A stretch of 64,000 bases of DNA from Streptomyces sp. VRA16 Mangrove soil (GTDB taxonomy: Bacteria; Actinomycetota; Actinomycetes; Streptomycetales; Streptomycetaceae): the NCBI RefSeq assembly GCF_017377775.1, contig NZ_JAFVLN010000029.1, positions 1 to 64,000 on the forward strand. The letters run 5' to 3'. The notes under the pieces are model-generated. The model saw nothing but the letters and a program-made list of their open reading frames with translations. It had not been told where the DNA came from and did not search any database. The translations under genes were made by a program, and so were the position numbers. This document shows, piece after piece, positions 42,521 to 50,883 of this stretch. Every line of letters starts with the position of its first letter. Position 1 is the first letter of the stretch.

Positions 42521-42559
42521 CTTACCCGCCTCTCACCGCCACCCGAAGGGCGGCTTACC
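42521..42559 (-). promoter_or_regulatory. Phased direct repeats, probable response-regulator sites
   Basis: On the minus strand GGTAAG occurs at 42559-42554, GGTGAG at 42537-42532 and GGTAAG at 42526-42521, spaced by 22 and 11 bp. OmpR-type regulators bind tandem half-sites about 11 bp apart. The array lies 62-100 bp upstream of the response regulator and 56-94 bp upstream of the divergent glycosyltransferase gene, so either or both could be targets. Confidence 0.6.
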
Positions 42560-42614
42560 TGATCCGAGCAGGCTCACTCCGGACATTGGGGGCATGCCGG
42601 GGAAGGCAGTACGC

Positions 42615-43922
42615 ATGAAGATCGTGTTCCTGTTGCACAACGTGTACGCCATCGGCGGCACGGTGCGCACCACGCTCAACCTCGCCGCCGCGCTCGTCGA
42701 GCACGGCGGTCACGAGGTGGAGATCGTGTCGATGTCCCGGCACAGGGAGACCCCGCGTTTCCCCGTCGACCCGCGCATCGGTCTCGTTCCGCTCGTGGAC
42801 ACCCGGGCGGACGGCGCGGACAGCGGGCTGCCCGCGTTCGGCGAGCCGGCCCGGGTCTTCCCGGCCGAGGAGAAGCGCTACAAGCAGTACTCGCTCCTGC
42901 ACGACCAGCGCGTGCGCGCGTACCTGGAGGAGCGGTGCGACGCGGACGTCGTCATCGGCACCCGTCCCGGCATCAACGTCTACCTCGCCCAGTGGGGCCC
43001 CGCGCGGGCGCTGCGCATCGCGCAGGAGCACCTGCGCCACGACGCGCACACCAAGAAGCTGCGCAAGGTGCTCGCCCGGCACTACCGGCGGCTCGACGCG
43101 GTCGTGACGATGACCGAGGAGGACGCCGCGGTCTACCGGTCGCGGATGCCGCTGCCGGGGGTGCGGGTGCTGTCCGTGCCGAACATCGTGCCGCCGGCCT
43201 GCGTACCGCCCTCGGACGGCACGTCGAAGGTCATCGCGGCGGCCGGGCGGCTCGCCCCCGGCAAGCGCTACGACCTGCTCCTGGAGGCGTTCGCCGCGGT
43301 CGCGGCGAAGGAGCCCGACTGGGAGCTGCGGATCTACGGCGGCGGCGCGCAGGAGGAGCGGCTGCGGGATCTGGTGACGGGGCTCGGGCTCACCGGGCGG
43401 GCCCGCCTGATGGGCGCGGTGTCGCCGATCGAACCGGAGTTCGCCAAGGCGTCGATCGTGGTCAGCGCCTCGGACGCGGAGTCGTTCGGGATGACGCTGG
43501 TGGAGGCGATGCGCTGCGGGGTGCCCGTGGTCAGCACGGACGCGCCGCTGGGCCCCGGGGAGATCATCACGGACGGGCGCGACGGACTCCTCGTCCCCGT
43601 CGGCGACTCCCGGGCGCTCGCCGAGGCGATGGTCACCCTGATCGAGGACCGGACGGCCCGCACGGCGATGGGCGCGGCGGCGCTGGTGTCCGCGCGGCGC
43701 TACGACCCGGAGCCGATCGCCGCCCGATATGGCTTGCTTTTCACCCAACTCGAAGCGACGCGACGGCGTCGTGCATGGCAACGGCTTCGCGCCCGGGCCG
43801 CCAACTGGGCGCGCAGGAAGGCCCGTTCGGCACGCGACCTGCGCACGGACGGGCGAGGGGGGACACACCATGAAGGTCGAGGCCACAGCAGGGGGACCAC
43901 CGCCCGGCCCCGCACGCCGTAG
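42615..43922 (+). CDS. Glycosyltransferase family 4 (GT-B fold)
   Basis: A 435-residue enzyme. N-terminal Rossmann half begins MKIVFLLHNVYAIGGTVRTT; the C-terminal half has AAAGRLAPGKRYDLLLEAF and the ExxxxxxxE donor-site segment ESFGMTLVEAM. It transfers a sugar from a nucleotide sugar to a surface or secondary-metabolite acceptor in the cytosol. GGAAGG precedes the ATG at 42615. The basic C-terminal tail overlaps the next gene by 53 bp, implying coupled expression with the membrane glycosyltransferase. Confidence 0.88.
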   Translation: MKIVFLLHNVYAIGGTVRTTLNLAAALVEHGGHEVEIVSMSRHRETPRFPVDPRIGLVPLVDTRADGADSGLPAFGEPARVFPAEEKRYKQYSLLHDQRVRAYLEERCDADVVIGTRPGINVYLAQWGPARALRIAQEHLRHDAHTKKLRKVLARHYRRLDAVVTMTEEDAAVYRSRMPLPGVRVLSVPNIVPPACVPPSDGTSKVIAAAGRLAPGKRYDLLLEAFAAVAAKEPDWELRIYGGGAQEERLRDLVTGLGLTGRARLMGAVSPIEPEFAKASIVVSASDAESFGMTLVEAMRCGVPVVSTDAPLGPGEIITDGRDGLLVPVGDSRALAEAMVTLIEDRTARTAMGAAALVSARRYDPEPIAARYGLLFTQLEATRRRRAWQRLRARAANWARRKARSARDLRTDGRGGTHHEGRGHSRGTTARPRTP

Positions 43923-45591
43923 CACCACGGCCGCGGCGCCCCGTGAACGGCCCGTCCCACCGGGGCACTTGGCCCCCGATCCCCGGCGACGACGGGCCCC
44001 GCAGGGACGGAGGACGGGTTTGACCAGTCGGTGGCGGCCCGCCCTCCGCCCCTCCCTCTCCGGCTTCCTCGGCGTCCCGGGCTTCTCGGGTGCGCTCGCT
44101 CTCGCGGCCGCCGGACCCGCCACCGCCCCGGCGTCGGCTCCCCCGCGCACCCGCCCGTACCGCCGCTCCGACGACCGGCGCATCCCGGGCCCCGACATCT
44201 GGCTCGTGGCGGTCGCCGCACTCTACGCAGCGGTCCAACTCACCTTCGTCGTCACCTCCTTGGGCCACGCCTACGGATGGGACGAGGCCGTCTACATCTC
44301 CCAGTACGACCCGCGCAATCCGGCCGCCTTCTTCAGCGCGCCGCGCTCGCGCGGCACGAGCCTGCTCACGGCGCCGCTGGTCGCGGTGACCGCCGACCCG
44401 CTCGTGCTGCGGGCCGCGCTCGCCGCCTTGTCCGCCCTCGCCCTGTACGCGGCGTTCCGGGTGTGGCGCCCGCTGGTCGGCGCCCGCACCACCGCCTTCG
44501 CCGCGCTGCTCTTCGGCAGCCTGTGGATCACCCTGCTGTCCGGCTCGATGGCGATGCCCAACCTGTGGGTGGCGTTCGGCGCGGTCGGCGCCGTGGGCTG
44601 GGCGCTGCGCGGCGGCACCTGGCAGCTCGCCCTGTGCGTCGCCGCGGTGGCCCTGTTCCGGGCGCCGGACGCGGTCTGGCTGACGCTGCCGCTCGCCGCG
44701 TACGCCCTGCTCGTACGCGGCCGCAGGCGGACCCTGCCGTGGCTGGCCGCGGGCCTCGTGGCCGGGCTCGCCCAGTGGGTCACCGAGGCGTATCTGCGCT
44801 GGGGCGGGGTGCCCGAGCGGCTGCGGGTCTCCAGCGCCACCGAGGGCGACATGGGTCTGCACCCGAATCTCGGCACGGTCTGGCGCTCGGTGAACGGTCC
44901 GCTGCTGTGCCGCCCCTGCACCGCGGGCACGCCGCACCAGCCGCTGTTCGCCCTGTGGTGGACGGCGCTGCCGGTCCTCGTGGTGCTCGCGCTCTACGTG
45001 GCACGGCGCGAGCGGCGCCTGACGGTCAGCGCGCTCCCCGTCGCCTGCGCGGCGACGCTGAGCGTCTCGTACCTGCTCCTCATCGGCTACTCGGCGCCCC
45101 GCTTCCTGCTCCCGGCGTACGCGCTGCTCTCCCTCCCGGTCGCGGTGCTGCTGCGGCACCTGAAGCGGCCCCGCCCGCTGGCCGTCGCCGCGGTCGCCCT
45201 CATCGGGCTGCAGATCGCGTCGCAGGCCCTGGTCCTGCACCGGGTGACCGACTCCACGGCGGCCACCGACGGCCGGTACGTCGCCGCCGCGCGCGGTCTG
45301 CGCACGATGGGCCTGACGCCGCCCTGCCTGGTCACCGGCCCGCGCGCCACGCCCATCGGCTACGCGGCGGGCTGTGCCGTCGTCCAGATCAAGGGCAACA
45401 ACACCAACACGACCCGCGCGGGCCTGCTGCACCGCGCGGCCCGGGTGCCCACCGCGCTCCTCACCGGCCCCGGCGCCCGCCCGCCGCGCTACGCCCGGGA
45501 CTGGACGCCGTACGTGCTGCCGCACACCGGTGGCTGGACGGCGTGGAAGGCGCCGGTCCCGTACGAGCTGCGACTACTCGGCGGGCCGTAG
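43870..45591 (+). CDS. Polytopic membrane glycosyltransferase, GT-C (ArnT/PMT) type
   Basis: A 573-residue protein. After a 110-residue basic, Pro-rich cytosolic N-terminus come about ten membrane helices. The first extracytoplasmic loop carries GWDEAVYISQYDP, the acidic motif by which GT-C enzymes bind lipid-linked sugar donors. It probably transfers a sugar from polyprenyl phosphate on the outer membrane face. The ATG at 43870 has GAGGGGGG upstream and lies within the end of the GT4 gene. Its last 18 bp overlap the convergent FMN reductase gene. Confidence 0.8.
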   Translation: MKVEATAGGPPPGPARRSTTAAAPRERPVPPGHLAPDPRRRRAPQGRRTGLTSRWRPALRPSLSGFLGVPGFSGALALAAAGPATAPASAPPRTRPYRRSDDRRIPGPDIWLVAVAALYAAVQLTFVVTSLGHAYGWDEAVYISQYDPRNPAAFFSAPRSRGTSLLTAPLVAVTADPLVLRAALAALSALALYAAFRVWRPLVGARTTAFAALLFGSLWITLLSGSMAMPNLWVAFGAVGAVGWALRGGTWQLALCVAAVALFRAPDAVWLTLPLAAYALLVRGRRRTLPWLAAGLVAGLAQWVTEAYLRWGGVPERLRVSSATEGDMGLHPNLGTVWRSVNGPLLCRPCTAGTPHQPLFALWWTALPVLVVLALYVARRERRLTVSALPVACAATLSVSYLLLIGYSAPRFLLPAYALLSLPVAVLLRHLKRPRPLAVAAVALIGLQIASQALVLHRVTDSTAATDGRYVAAARGLRTMGLTPPCLVTGPRATPIGYAAGCAVVQIKGNNTNTTRAGLLHRAARVPTALLTGPGARPPRYARDWTPYVLPHTGGWTAWKAPVPYELRLLGGP

Positions 45592-46242
45592 CGCCGCCAG
45601 CCGCTGCTCGAAGGGGACGAGGTTCGCGCCGAAGCCGTCCTGCGGGTCCACCGAGGTGATCGCGCCGTGCAAGGAGCGCGGCGCGATGGCCGCGGCGGTG
45701 TCGACATCCGGGGCCGCCGTGCCGACGGCGGATGCCGGTGCCATGAAGCGGGCCAGTTCGTCGCCGGCGCGGGTGATGCGGTGGGCGAGGCCGTCCTCGC
45801 CCCAGTCCTCGGACGCCGCGTAGACGGCGGTGGGCAGGGCGAGGGCGCGCAGGTAGGTGAACAGGGGACGCAGGGCGTGTTCGGTGACCAGGGAGTGGCG
45901 GGCGGTGCCGCCGGTCGCACCGAGCAGCACCGGCTTGCCGGTCAGGGCGTCCTTGTCGATCAGGTCGAAGAACGACTTGAACAGTCCGCTGTACGAGGCC
46001 GAGAACACCGGCGAGACGGCGATCAGGCCGTCCGCGGCCGCCACCGCGTCGAGCGCGGCGGCGAGCCGGGCGGGCGGGAACCCGGTGACGAAGTGCTGGG
46101 CGATCTCGGTGGCGTGGTCGCGCAGCTCGATCACCTGCACCTCGGCGTCCACCCGCGCCACGGTCGCCGCGGCGAGCCGGTCGGCGAGCAGCCGGGTCGA
46201 CGACGGGGAGCTCAGCCCCGCGGACACGACGACAAGCTTCAT
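45574..46242 (-). CDS. LLM-partnered NADPH-dependent FMN reductase (CE1759-type)
   Basis: A 222-residue flavodoxin-fold reductase starting MKLVVVSAGLSSPSSTRLLA; VSPVFSASYSGLFKSFFDLID is the FMN-contact region of the family. It would supply reduced FMN to the monooxygenase encoded immediately before it, whose stop is two bases from this start. Such pairs are known as LLM duos in actinobacteria. Physiological substrate unknown. Confidence 0.9.
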   Translation of the reverse strand: MKLVVVSAGLSSPSSTRLLADRLAAATVARVDAEVQVIELRDHATEIAQHFVTGFPPARLAAALDAVAAADGLIAVSPVFSASYSGLFKSFFDLIDKDALTGKPVLLGATGGTARHSLVTEHALRPLFTYLRALALPTAVYAASEDWGEDGLAHRITRAGDELARFMAPASAVGTAAPDVDTAAAIAPRSLHGAITSVDPQDGFGANLVPFEQRLAALRPAE

Positions 46243-46244
46243 CT

Positions 46245-47327
46245 CTACTTCGCCTCCTGGGCGGCCGCGACCCGGGCGGCGTGGGTCGGGGCGTCCGGCA
46301 CGGTGGCCGGCTTGAGGTTCGCGAACTCCTTGCGCAGCACCGGCACGACCTGTTCGCCGAGCAGGTCGAGCTGCTCCAGGACCGTCTTGAGCGGCAGGCC
46401 CGCGTGGTCCATCAGGAACAGCTGGCGCTGGTAGTCGCCCACGACGTCACGGAAGGACAGGGTCCGCTCGATGACCTGTTGCGGGGAGCCGACGGTCAGC
46501 GGGGTCTCGCGGGTGAACTCCTCCAGCGAGGGGCCGTGGCCGTAGACCGGCGCGTTGTCGAAGTAGGGGCGGAACTCGCGCACCGCGTCCTGGGAGTTCT
46601 TGCGCATGAACACCTGCCCGCCCAGGCCGACGATGGCCTGCTCGGGGGTGCCGTGCCCGTAGTGGGCGTAGCGCTGGCGGTACAGGTTCACCATCTGCCG
46701 GGTGTGGCTGGCCGGCCAGAAGATGTTGTTGTGGAAGAAGCCGTCGCCGTAGTACGCGGCCTGCTCGGCGATCTCCGGGGACCGGATGGAGCCGTGCCAG
46801 ACGAACGGCGCCACCCCGTCCAGCGGCCGCGGCGTGGAGGTGAAGGACTGCAGCGGCGTGCGGAACTTGCCCTTCCAGGTCACCACGTCCTCGTCCCACA
46901 GCCGGCGCAGCAGCGCGTAGTTCTCGATGGCCAGGTCGATGCCGTCGCGGATGTCCTTGCCGAACCACGGATAGACCGGCCCGGTGTTGCCGCGGCCCAT
47001 CATCACGTCGACCCGGCCGTCCGCGACGTGCTGCAGCATCGCGAAGTCCTCGGCGATCTTCACCGGGTCATTGGTCGTGATCAGCGTCGTGGACGTGGAC
47101 AGGATCAGGTTCTCGGTGCGGGCGGCGATGTAGCCGAGCATCGTCGTCGGCGAGGACGGCACGAACGGCGGGTTGTGGTGCTCACCGGTCGCGAAGACGT
47201 CCAGACCGACCTCCTCCGCCTTCTGCGCGATGGCGAGCATCGCCTTGATCCGCTCGTGCTCACTGGGGGCACGACCGGTCGTCGGGTCGACCGTGACATC
47301 ACCGACGGTGAAGATCCCGAACTGCAT
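46245..47327 (-). CDS. LLM-class flavin monooxygenase (CE1758-type)
   Basis: A 360-residue luciferase-like monooxygenase beginning MQFGIFTVGDVTVDPTTGRAP. FATGEHHNPPFVPSSPTTML and DGRVDVMMGRGNTGP are typical segments, and a C-terminal KEFANLKP helix closes the barrel. It uses reduced FMN from the partner reductase and O2. An AAGGTGAG site precedes the ATG. A GTTGA/TCAAC palindrome (47350-47363) lies about 25 bp upstream, over the likely -10 region (TATAGT on the minus strand). Confidence 0.9.
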   Translation of the reverse strand: MQFGIFTVGDVTVDPTTGRAPSEHERIKAMLAIAQKAEEVGLDVFATGEHHNPPFVPSSPTTMLGYIAARTENLILSTSTTLITTNDPVKIAEDFAMLQHVADGRVDVMMGRGNTGPVYPWFGKDIRDGIDLAIENYALLRRLWDEDVVTWKGKFRTPLQSFTSTPRPLDGVAPFVWHGSIRSPEIAEQAAYYGDGFFHNNIFWPASHTRQMVNLYRQRYAHYGHGTPEQAIVGLGGQVFMRKNSQDAVREFRPYFDNAPVYGHGPSLEEFTRETPLTVGSPQQVIERTLSFRDVVGDYQRQLFLMDHAGLPLKTVLEQLDLLGEQVVPVLRKEFANLKPATVPDAPTHAARVAAAQEAK

Positions 47328-47344
47328 GACTGCTCACCTTCCGC

Positions 47345-47370
47345 AGGTTGTTGACTGTTCAACTATACCT
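47345..47370 (-). promoter_or_regulatory. Operator-like palindrome at the LLM-duo promoter
   Basis: GTTGA (47350-47354) and TCAAC (47359-47363) flank a 4-bp centre; AGGT and ACCT lie outside at 47345 and 47367. On the minus strand TATAGT overlaps the site. The TTGA/TCAA symmetry resembles MarR-type operators; no MarR gene is in the window. Confidence 0.5.
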
Positions 47371-47412
47371 GCAGAACGGTGCCCCCCGTCCCGCTATTCC
47401 CGGCCGGGCATG

Positions 47413-47490
47413 ATGGCCCCCATGAACGACCACCTGACCGGCACCGCCCCCGCCCGGGGCGCCGACACCCTGGCGGGAGGCGTCCGATGA
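47413..47490 (+). CDS. Possible 25-residue upstream peptide coupled to GNAT
   Basis: A short frame (MAPMNDHLTGTAP and onward) ends with a TGA that overlaps the ATG of the acetyltransferase gene (ATGA at 47487-47490). GGGAGG near its end serves the next gene. A clear ribosome-binding site for the peptide itself is lacking, so it may be a chance frame; start could also be 47410 or 47422. Confidence 0.25.
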   Translation: MAPMNDHLTGTAPARGADTLAGGVR

Positions 47491-47972
47491 CCGCGACCGT
47501 CCGGCACGCCCGTCCCGCCGACCTGCCCCGCGTCGTGCGGCTGATCGCCGAGCACGCCGCGTTCGAGCGGGCCGACCCGCCCGCGCCCGACCTCGCGCAG
47601 CGGCTCGACGCGCTGCTCTTCGGCACACCCGAGCCCCGGCTGCGCTGCCTGGTGGCCGAGTCGGCGGAGCACGGCATCGTCGGGTACGCCTCCTGCGAGC
47701 CCGCGCTCTCCACCTGGCAGGGCCGCGCCTACCTGCACATGGACTGCCTGTACCTGAGCGCGGACGCCCGCGGCGGCGGCATCGGCCGGCTCCTCGTGGC
47801 CGCCGTCGCCGCCGAGGCGCGCGCCCTCGGCCTCGACGAGATCCAGTGGCAGACGCCCACCTGGAACAAGGACGCGGCCCGCTTCTACGACCGGCTCGGC
47901 GCCCACGCCAAGGAGAAGCTGCGCTACAGCCTGGCCGCCGAGGTCAGCCCTGCCGCGGATCGCGCCCCGTAG
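47487..47972 (+). CDS. GNAT-family N-acetyltransferase
   Basis: A 161-residue acetyltransferase. The acetyl-CoA motif is LSADARGGGIGRLLVAAVAAEA near residues 90-112; the C-terminal part reads WNKDAARFYDRLGA, typical of the diamine/spermidine-acetyltransferase-like branch. GGGAGG precedes the ATG at 47487. The last 29 bp overlap the convergent metal-binding-domain gene. Confidence 0.87.
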   Translation: MTATVRHARPADLPRVVRLIAEHAAFERADPPAPDLAQRLDALLFGTPEPRLRCLVAESAEHGIVGYASCEPALSTWQGRAYLHMDCLYLSADARGGGIGRLLVAAVAAEARALGLDEIQWQTPTWNKDAARFYDRLGAHAKEKLRYSLAAEVSPAADRAP

Positions 47973-48540
47973 CCGCGAGGAGCCGGGCGAACGGCGACGC
48001 GTCGCCGGGGACCTCGACCGGCGGCCCGAACACGCCCATCTTCCGCGCGGTGGGCGAGAGCTCGTCCACCGCGCCGGCCAGCTCCGCGACGACGCGCGGC
48101 TCGGCCTCGTACTCCTGCCCCGTGGCCCGCGCCAGATCCCACGCGTGCACGGTCAGGTCGAGCAGCGCCATCCCCGCGACGAGCCGGGCCGGCATCTTCA
48201 TCGCGCCGCTCGTGCCGTCCAGCGCGCCCGGCCCCGACCACGCCGCGACGAGCGCCCGCGCCTGCCCGGCGAATCGCTCCCGCCAGTCCGGACCCTCGGC
48301 CACCCGGTCCGGCATCGTGCTGAAGTCCGAGTCCTGCTTCACGGCCAGTTTCTGGAACTCCACGACCACCTGGAACAGGTGGTTGACCAGTGCCTTCACG
48401 TCGTAGTCCGCGCACGGGGTCGGTTCGGCGAGGGCCTTGTCGTCGATCCCGGCCACGACCGGAACGGCCCGCTCGGCCGCCACGGCCAGCAGCTCGCGCG
48501 GGTCCACGTCGTTCGTCGCGTACGTGTTGTTCGCGTTCAT
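47944..48540 (-). CDS. DinB-like TIGR03086-family protein (maleylpyruvate isomerase N-terminal type)
   Basis: A 198-residue four-helix-bundle protein. PTPCADYDVKALVNHLFQVV near residues 40-60 and a later LDLTVHAWDLARATG segment contribute the histidines of the metal site in this family, which relates to mycothiol-dependent maleylpyruvate isomerase. Actinobacterial members are thought to act in thiol-dependent reactions or detoxification, but the substrate is unknown. ATG at 48540; divergent from the AraC gene, with a GGAGCC/GGCTCC palindrome between. Confidence 0.82.
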   Translation of the reverse strand: MNANNTYATNDVDPRELLAVAAERAVPVVAGIDDKALAEPTPCADYDVKALVNHLFQVVVEFQKLAVKQDSDFSTMPDRVAEGPDWRERFAGQARALVAAWSGPGALDGTSGAMKMPARLVAGMALLDLTVHAWDLARATGQEYEAEPRVVAELAGAVDELSPTARKMGVFGPPVEVPGDASPFARLLAATGRDPRQG

Positions 48541-48627
48541 GCCTTCGACCGTACGGAGCCACGGCTCCGGCCTCTTGAAGAAACGCGTCACCCTGCCGTT
48601 GTCAGTGCCCCGCCCTACGATCCGGAC

Positions 48628-49449
48628 ATGGACCAGGACCGTGACCGTGACACCCGCGGGATCGTCGACCCGGCCGCGCTGCTGAGCCGCGTCCGGTTCC
48701 GGCGGCACGTGCCGGCGCCCGCCCTGCGCGCGCACGTGGAGAGCTACTGGTTCATCGACTGGGACCTGCCCGCGCCCTACGCCTCGCACATCCTCGCGCA
48801 CCCCGCGGTGAACCTGACGTTCCAGTGGGACGAGGACGAGCCGCACCGGAACGGCCCCTACGGGGAGTTCACCGGCGTCTGGGCCCCCGGGCTCTACACC
48901 CGCAAGCTCACCGGGCGCGGCCGGGTGTGCGGGGTGAAGTTCCGGCCGGGCGCGTTCCGGCCGTTCGCGCCGGACGTGCCGGTCTCCGCGTGGACGGGCC
49001 GGGTGCTGCCGTACGAGGAGGTGTTCCCGGCGACCGACCCGGCCGCGGTCCTCACCCCGGCCGACGACCGCGGCCGGGCCGCCGCCCTCGACGCCTACCT
49101 GCTCCCCCTCGCCCCCGCCGCGCCGGACCCGCAGGCCGATCTTGCGTGCCGCGTCGTCGCCCGGATCCAGGCCGAGCGCGGGGTGCGCAGGGTCGCGGAC
49201 CTGGCCCGCGAGGAGGGGCTCTCGGTGCGCTCGCTGCAGCGGCTGTTCGCCGGGTACGTGGGCGTCAGCCCCAAGTGGTGCGTGCTGCGCTACCGCATCC
49301 ACGAGGCGGTCGAGACCGCCGCCCGCCGCGACGACATCGACTGGGCCGCCCTCGCCGCCGACCTCGGCTACGCGGACCAGGCCCACCTCGTACGCGACTT
49401 CACCGCCACGCTCGGGGTGTCACCGACGGCGTACCCGGCCGACGGCTAG
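48628..49449 (+). CDS. AraC-family transcriptional regulator
   Basis: A 273-residue regulator. The N-terminal half (about 15-150, SYWFIDWDLP and VKFRPGAFRPF) is the ligand-binding domain frequent in GyrI-unrelated AraC regulators of actinomycetes. The C-terminal double helix-turn-helix includes VADLAREEGLSVRSLQRLF and DLGYADQAHLVRDF. ATG at 48628. Divergent from the TIGR03086 gene, its plausible target; its stop overlaps the stop of the convergent GNAT gene by 4 bp. Confidence 0.87.
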   Translation: MDQDRDRDTRGIVDPAALLSRVRFRRHVPAPALRAHVESYWFIDWDLPAPYASHILAHPAVNLTFQWDEDEPHRNGPYGEFTGVWAPGLYTRKLTGRGRVCGVKFRPGAFRPFAPDVPVSAWTGRVLPYEEVFPATDPAAVLTPADDRGRAAALDAYLLPLAPAAPDPQADLACRVVARIQAERGVRRVADLAREEGLSVRSLQRLFAGYVGVSPKWCVLRYRIHEAVETAARRDDIDWAALAADLGYADQAHLVRDFTATLGVSPTAYPADG

Positions 49450-49883
49450 GGCGTGCCGAGCGGCTTGCTGAAGTGGAACGCGTCGATCGCCATCCGCTCG
49501 CGCAGATAGAACCGGTGCGCATCCGTGCGCCGGGTCCCCGAGTCCAGGTCCAGGCAGTGACAGCCCTGCCGGACCGCCGCCTCCTCCAGATACGCCAGCA
49601 GCGCCTGGCCCACCCCGCCCGACCGGGCCGCCTCGGCCGTCACCAGATCGTCGACGTACAGCTTGCGCAGCCGGCTCGTGTTGGCGATCACCCGCCAGCC
49701 CGCGACGCCCACGCACCGCCCGTCGGCGTCGTACGCGGCGGTGAACCGCAGCCCCTGCCCGTACCCCTCCGCGTACACCGCAGAAAAGGACTCTTCGGTC
49801 AGGTGCGGACGCAACTCCCGCAGCACGGGCAGGACTTCGGACGCCAGACGGGCGTCCCCGGGCTCAAGGTCGACGATCTTCAT
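49446..49883 (-). CDS. GNAT-family N-acetyltransferase
   Basis: A 145-residue acetyltransferase. YVDDLVTAEAARSGGVGQALLAYLEEAA (about residues 75-102) is the acetyl-CoA-binding region; LDSGTRRTDAHRFYLRERM closes the fold. Acceptor unknown. It is preceded by a small membrane protein gene and an SDR gene on the same strand, with 9 bp between the small gene and this start. Confidence 0.86.
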   Translation of the reverse strand: MKIVDLEPGDARLASEVLPVLRELRPHLTEESFSAVYAEGYGQGLRFTAAYDADGRCVGVAGWRVIANTSRLRKLYVDDLVTAEAARSGGVGQALLAYLEEAAVRQGCHCLDLDSGTRRTDAHRFYLRERMAIDAFHFSKPLGTP

Positions 49884-49892
49884 GCGCGCAGG

Positions 49893-50066
49893 CTACTCGG
49901 CGTGCTTGATCGCGTAGATCATGACGAACGCGACGATGTGGATGCCGAAGAGGAAGTAGCCGAGGTACCACCACATGTACCGCTCGCCCTTCTTCTCCTC
50001 GGCGAGCCTGCGCTCGTCGAACTCCCGCTGCAGGACGTCCAGCGGGTCCGGCGCGTCAGAGCTCAC
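49893..50066 (-). CDS. Small single-span membrane protein (57 residues)
   Basis: GTG at 50066 lies inside the end of the SDR gene, with AAGG seven bases upstream; the frame ends at TAG 49893. The product has an acidic N-terminal helix (LDVLQREFDERRLAEEKKGE) and one membrane helix from about residue 30 to 53 (MWWYLGYFLFGIHIVAF region), ending KHAE. The 11-bp overlap with the SDR gene implies coupling. Function unknown; the composition and ribosome-binding site argue that it is real. Confidence 0.72.
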   Translation of the reverse strand: MSSDAPDPLDVLQREFDERRLAEEKKGERYMWWYLGYFLFGIHIVAFVMIYAIKHAE

Positions 50067-50823
50067 GGTGGACCTTGGTGTTGGACGCCTGGGCGCGCGG
50101 GCGGACCACCAGCAGGTCGATGTTCACGTGCGGCGGGCGCGTCACCGCCCAGGCGATCGTGTCGGCGACGTCGTCCGCGGTCAGCGGCTCGGCCACGCCC
50201 GCGTACACCTTCGACGCCTTCTCCTGGTCGCCGCCGAACCGGGTCAGCGCGAACTCGTCCGTCTTCACCATGCCGGGCGCCACCTCGATGACCCGCACCG
50301 GCGTGCCCACGATCTCCAGGCGCAGCGTCTCCGCGAGCACGTGCTCGGCGTGCTTGGCGGCCACGTAACCGCCGCCGCCCTCGTACGTGCCGTGCCCGGC
50401 CGTGGAGGAGAGCACGACGACCGTGCCGTCGCCGGACGCGGTGAGCGCGGGCAGCAGGGCCTGCGTCACGTTCAGCGTGCCCAGCACGTTCGTCTCGTAC
50501 ATCTGGCGCCACTGCGCGGGGTCACCGGTGGCGACCGGGTCGGCGCCGAGCGCGCCGCCCGCGTTGTTCACCAGGACCCCGATCGTCTTGAACGCGGTCG
50601 CGAACTCGTCGACCGCCGCGCGGTCGGTGACGTCCAGGGCGTACGCGGCGGCCTGGTGCCCGGCCGCGTTGATCTCCTCCGCCAGCGCCTCGATCCGGTC
50701 CTTGCGGCGGGCCGTCAGCACCACCCGGTACCCGGCCGCCGCCAGCTGCCGGGCCGTCGCGGCGCCGATGCCGCTGCTCGCGCCCGTGACGACGGCGATG
50801 CGGGATGCGGGGGCGGGGGCCAT
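50056..50823 (-). CDS. SDR-family NADP-dependent oxidoreductase (YdfG-like)
   Basis: A 255-residue short-chain dehydrogenase. TGASSGIG near residues 14-21 binds the cofactor, NNAGG lies near 91, and the catalytic Ser (LSSTAG) and YVAAK pair are present. TARR after the second strand suggests NADP. Family members act on 3-hydroxy acids or carbonyls. GAGGAG precedes the ATG. It heads a likely transcript with the small membrane protein and the GNAT gene. Confidence 0.9.
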   Translation of the reverse strand: MAPAPASRIAVVTGASSGIGAATARQLAAAGYRVVLTARRKDRIEALAEEINAAGHQAAAYALDVTDRAAVDEFATAFKTIGVLVNNAGGALGADPVATGDPAQWRQMYETNVLGTLNVTQALLPALTASGDGTVVVLSSTAGHGTYEGGGGYVAAKHAEHVLAETLRLEIVGTPVRVIEVAPGMVKTDEFALTRFGGDQEKASKVYAGVAEPLTADDVADTIAWAVTRPPHVNIDLLVVRPRAQASNTKVHREL

Positions 50824-50883
50824 GGCTGCTCCTCGTACGTACGTATGGTGCGAAGGTCGACCCGCCCAAGGATAGGCGCCGGG

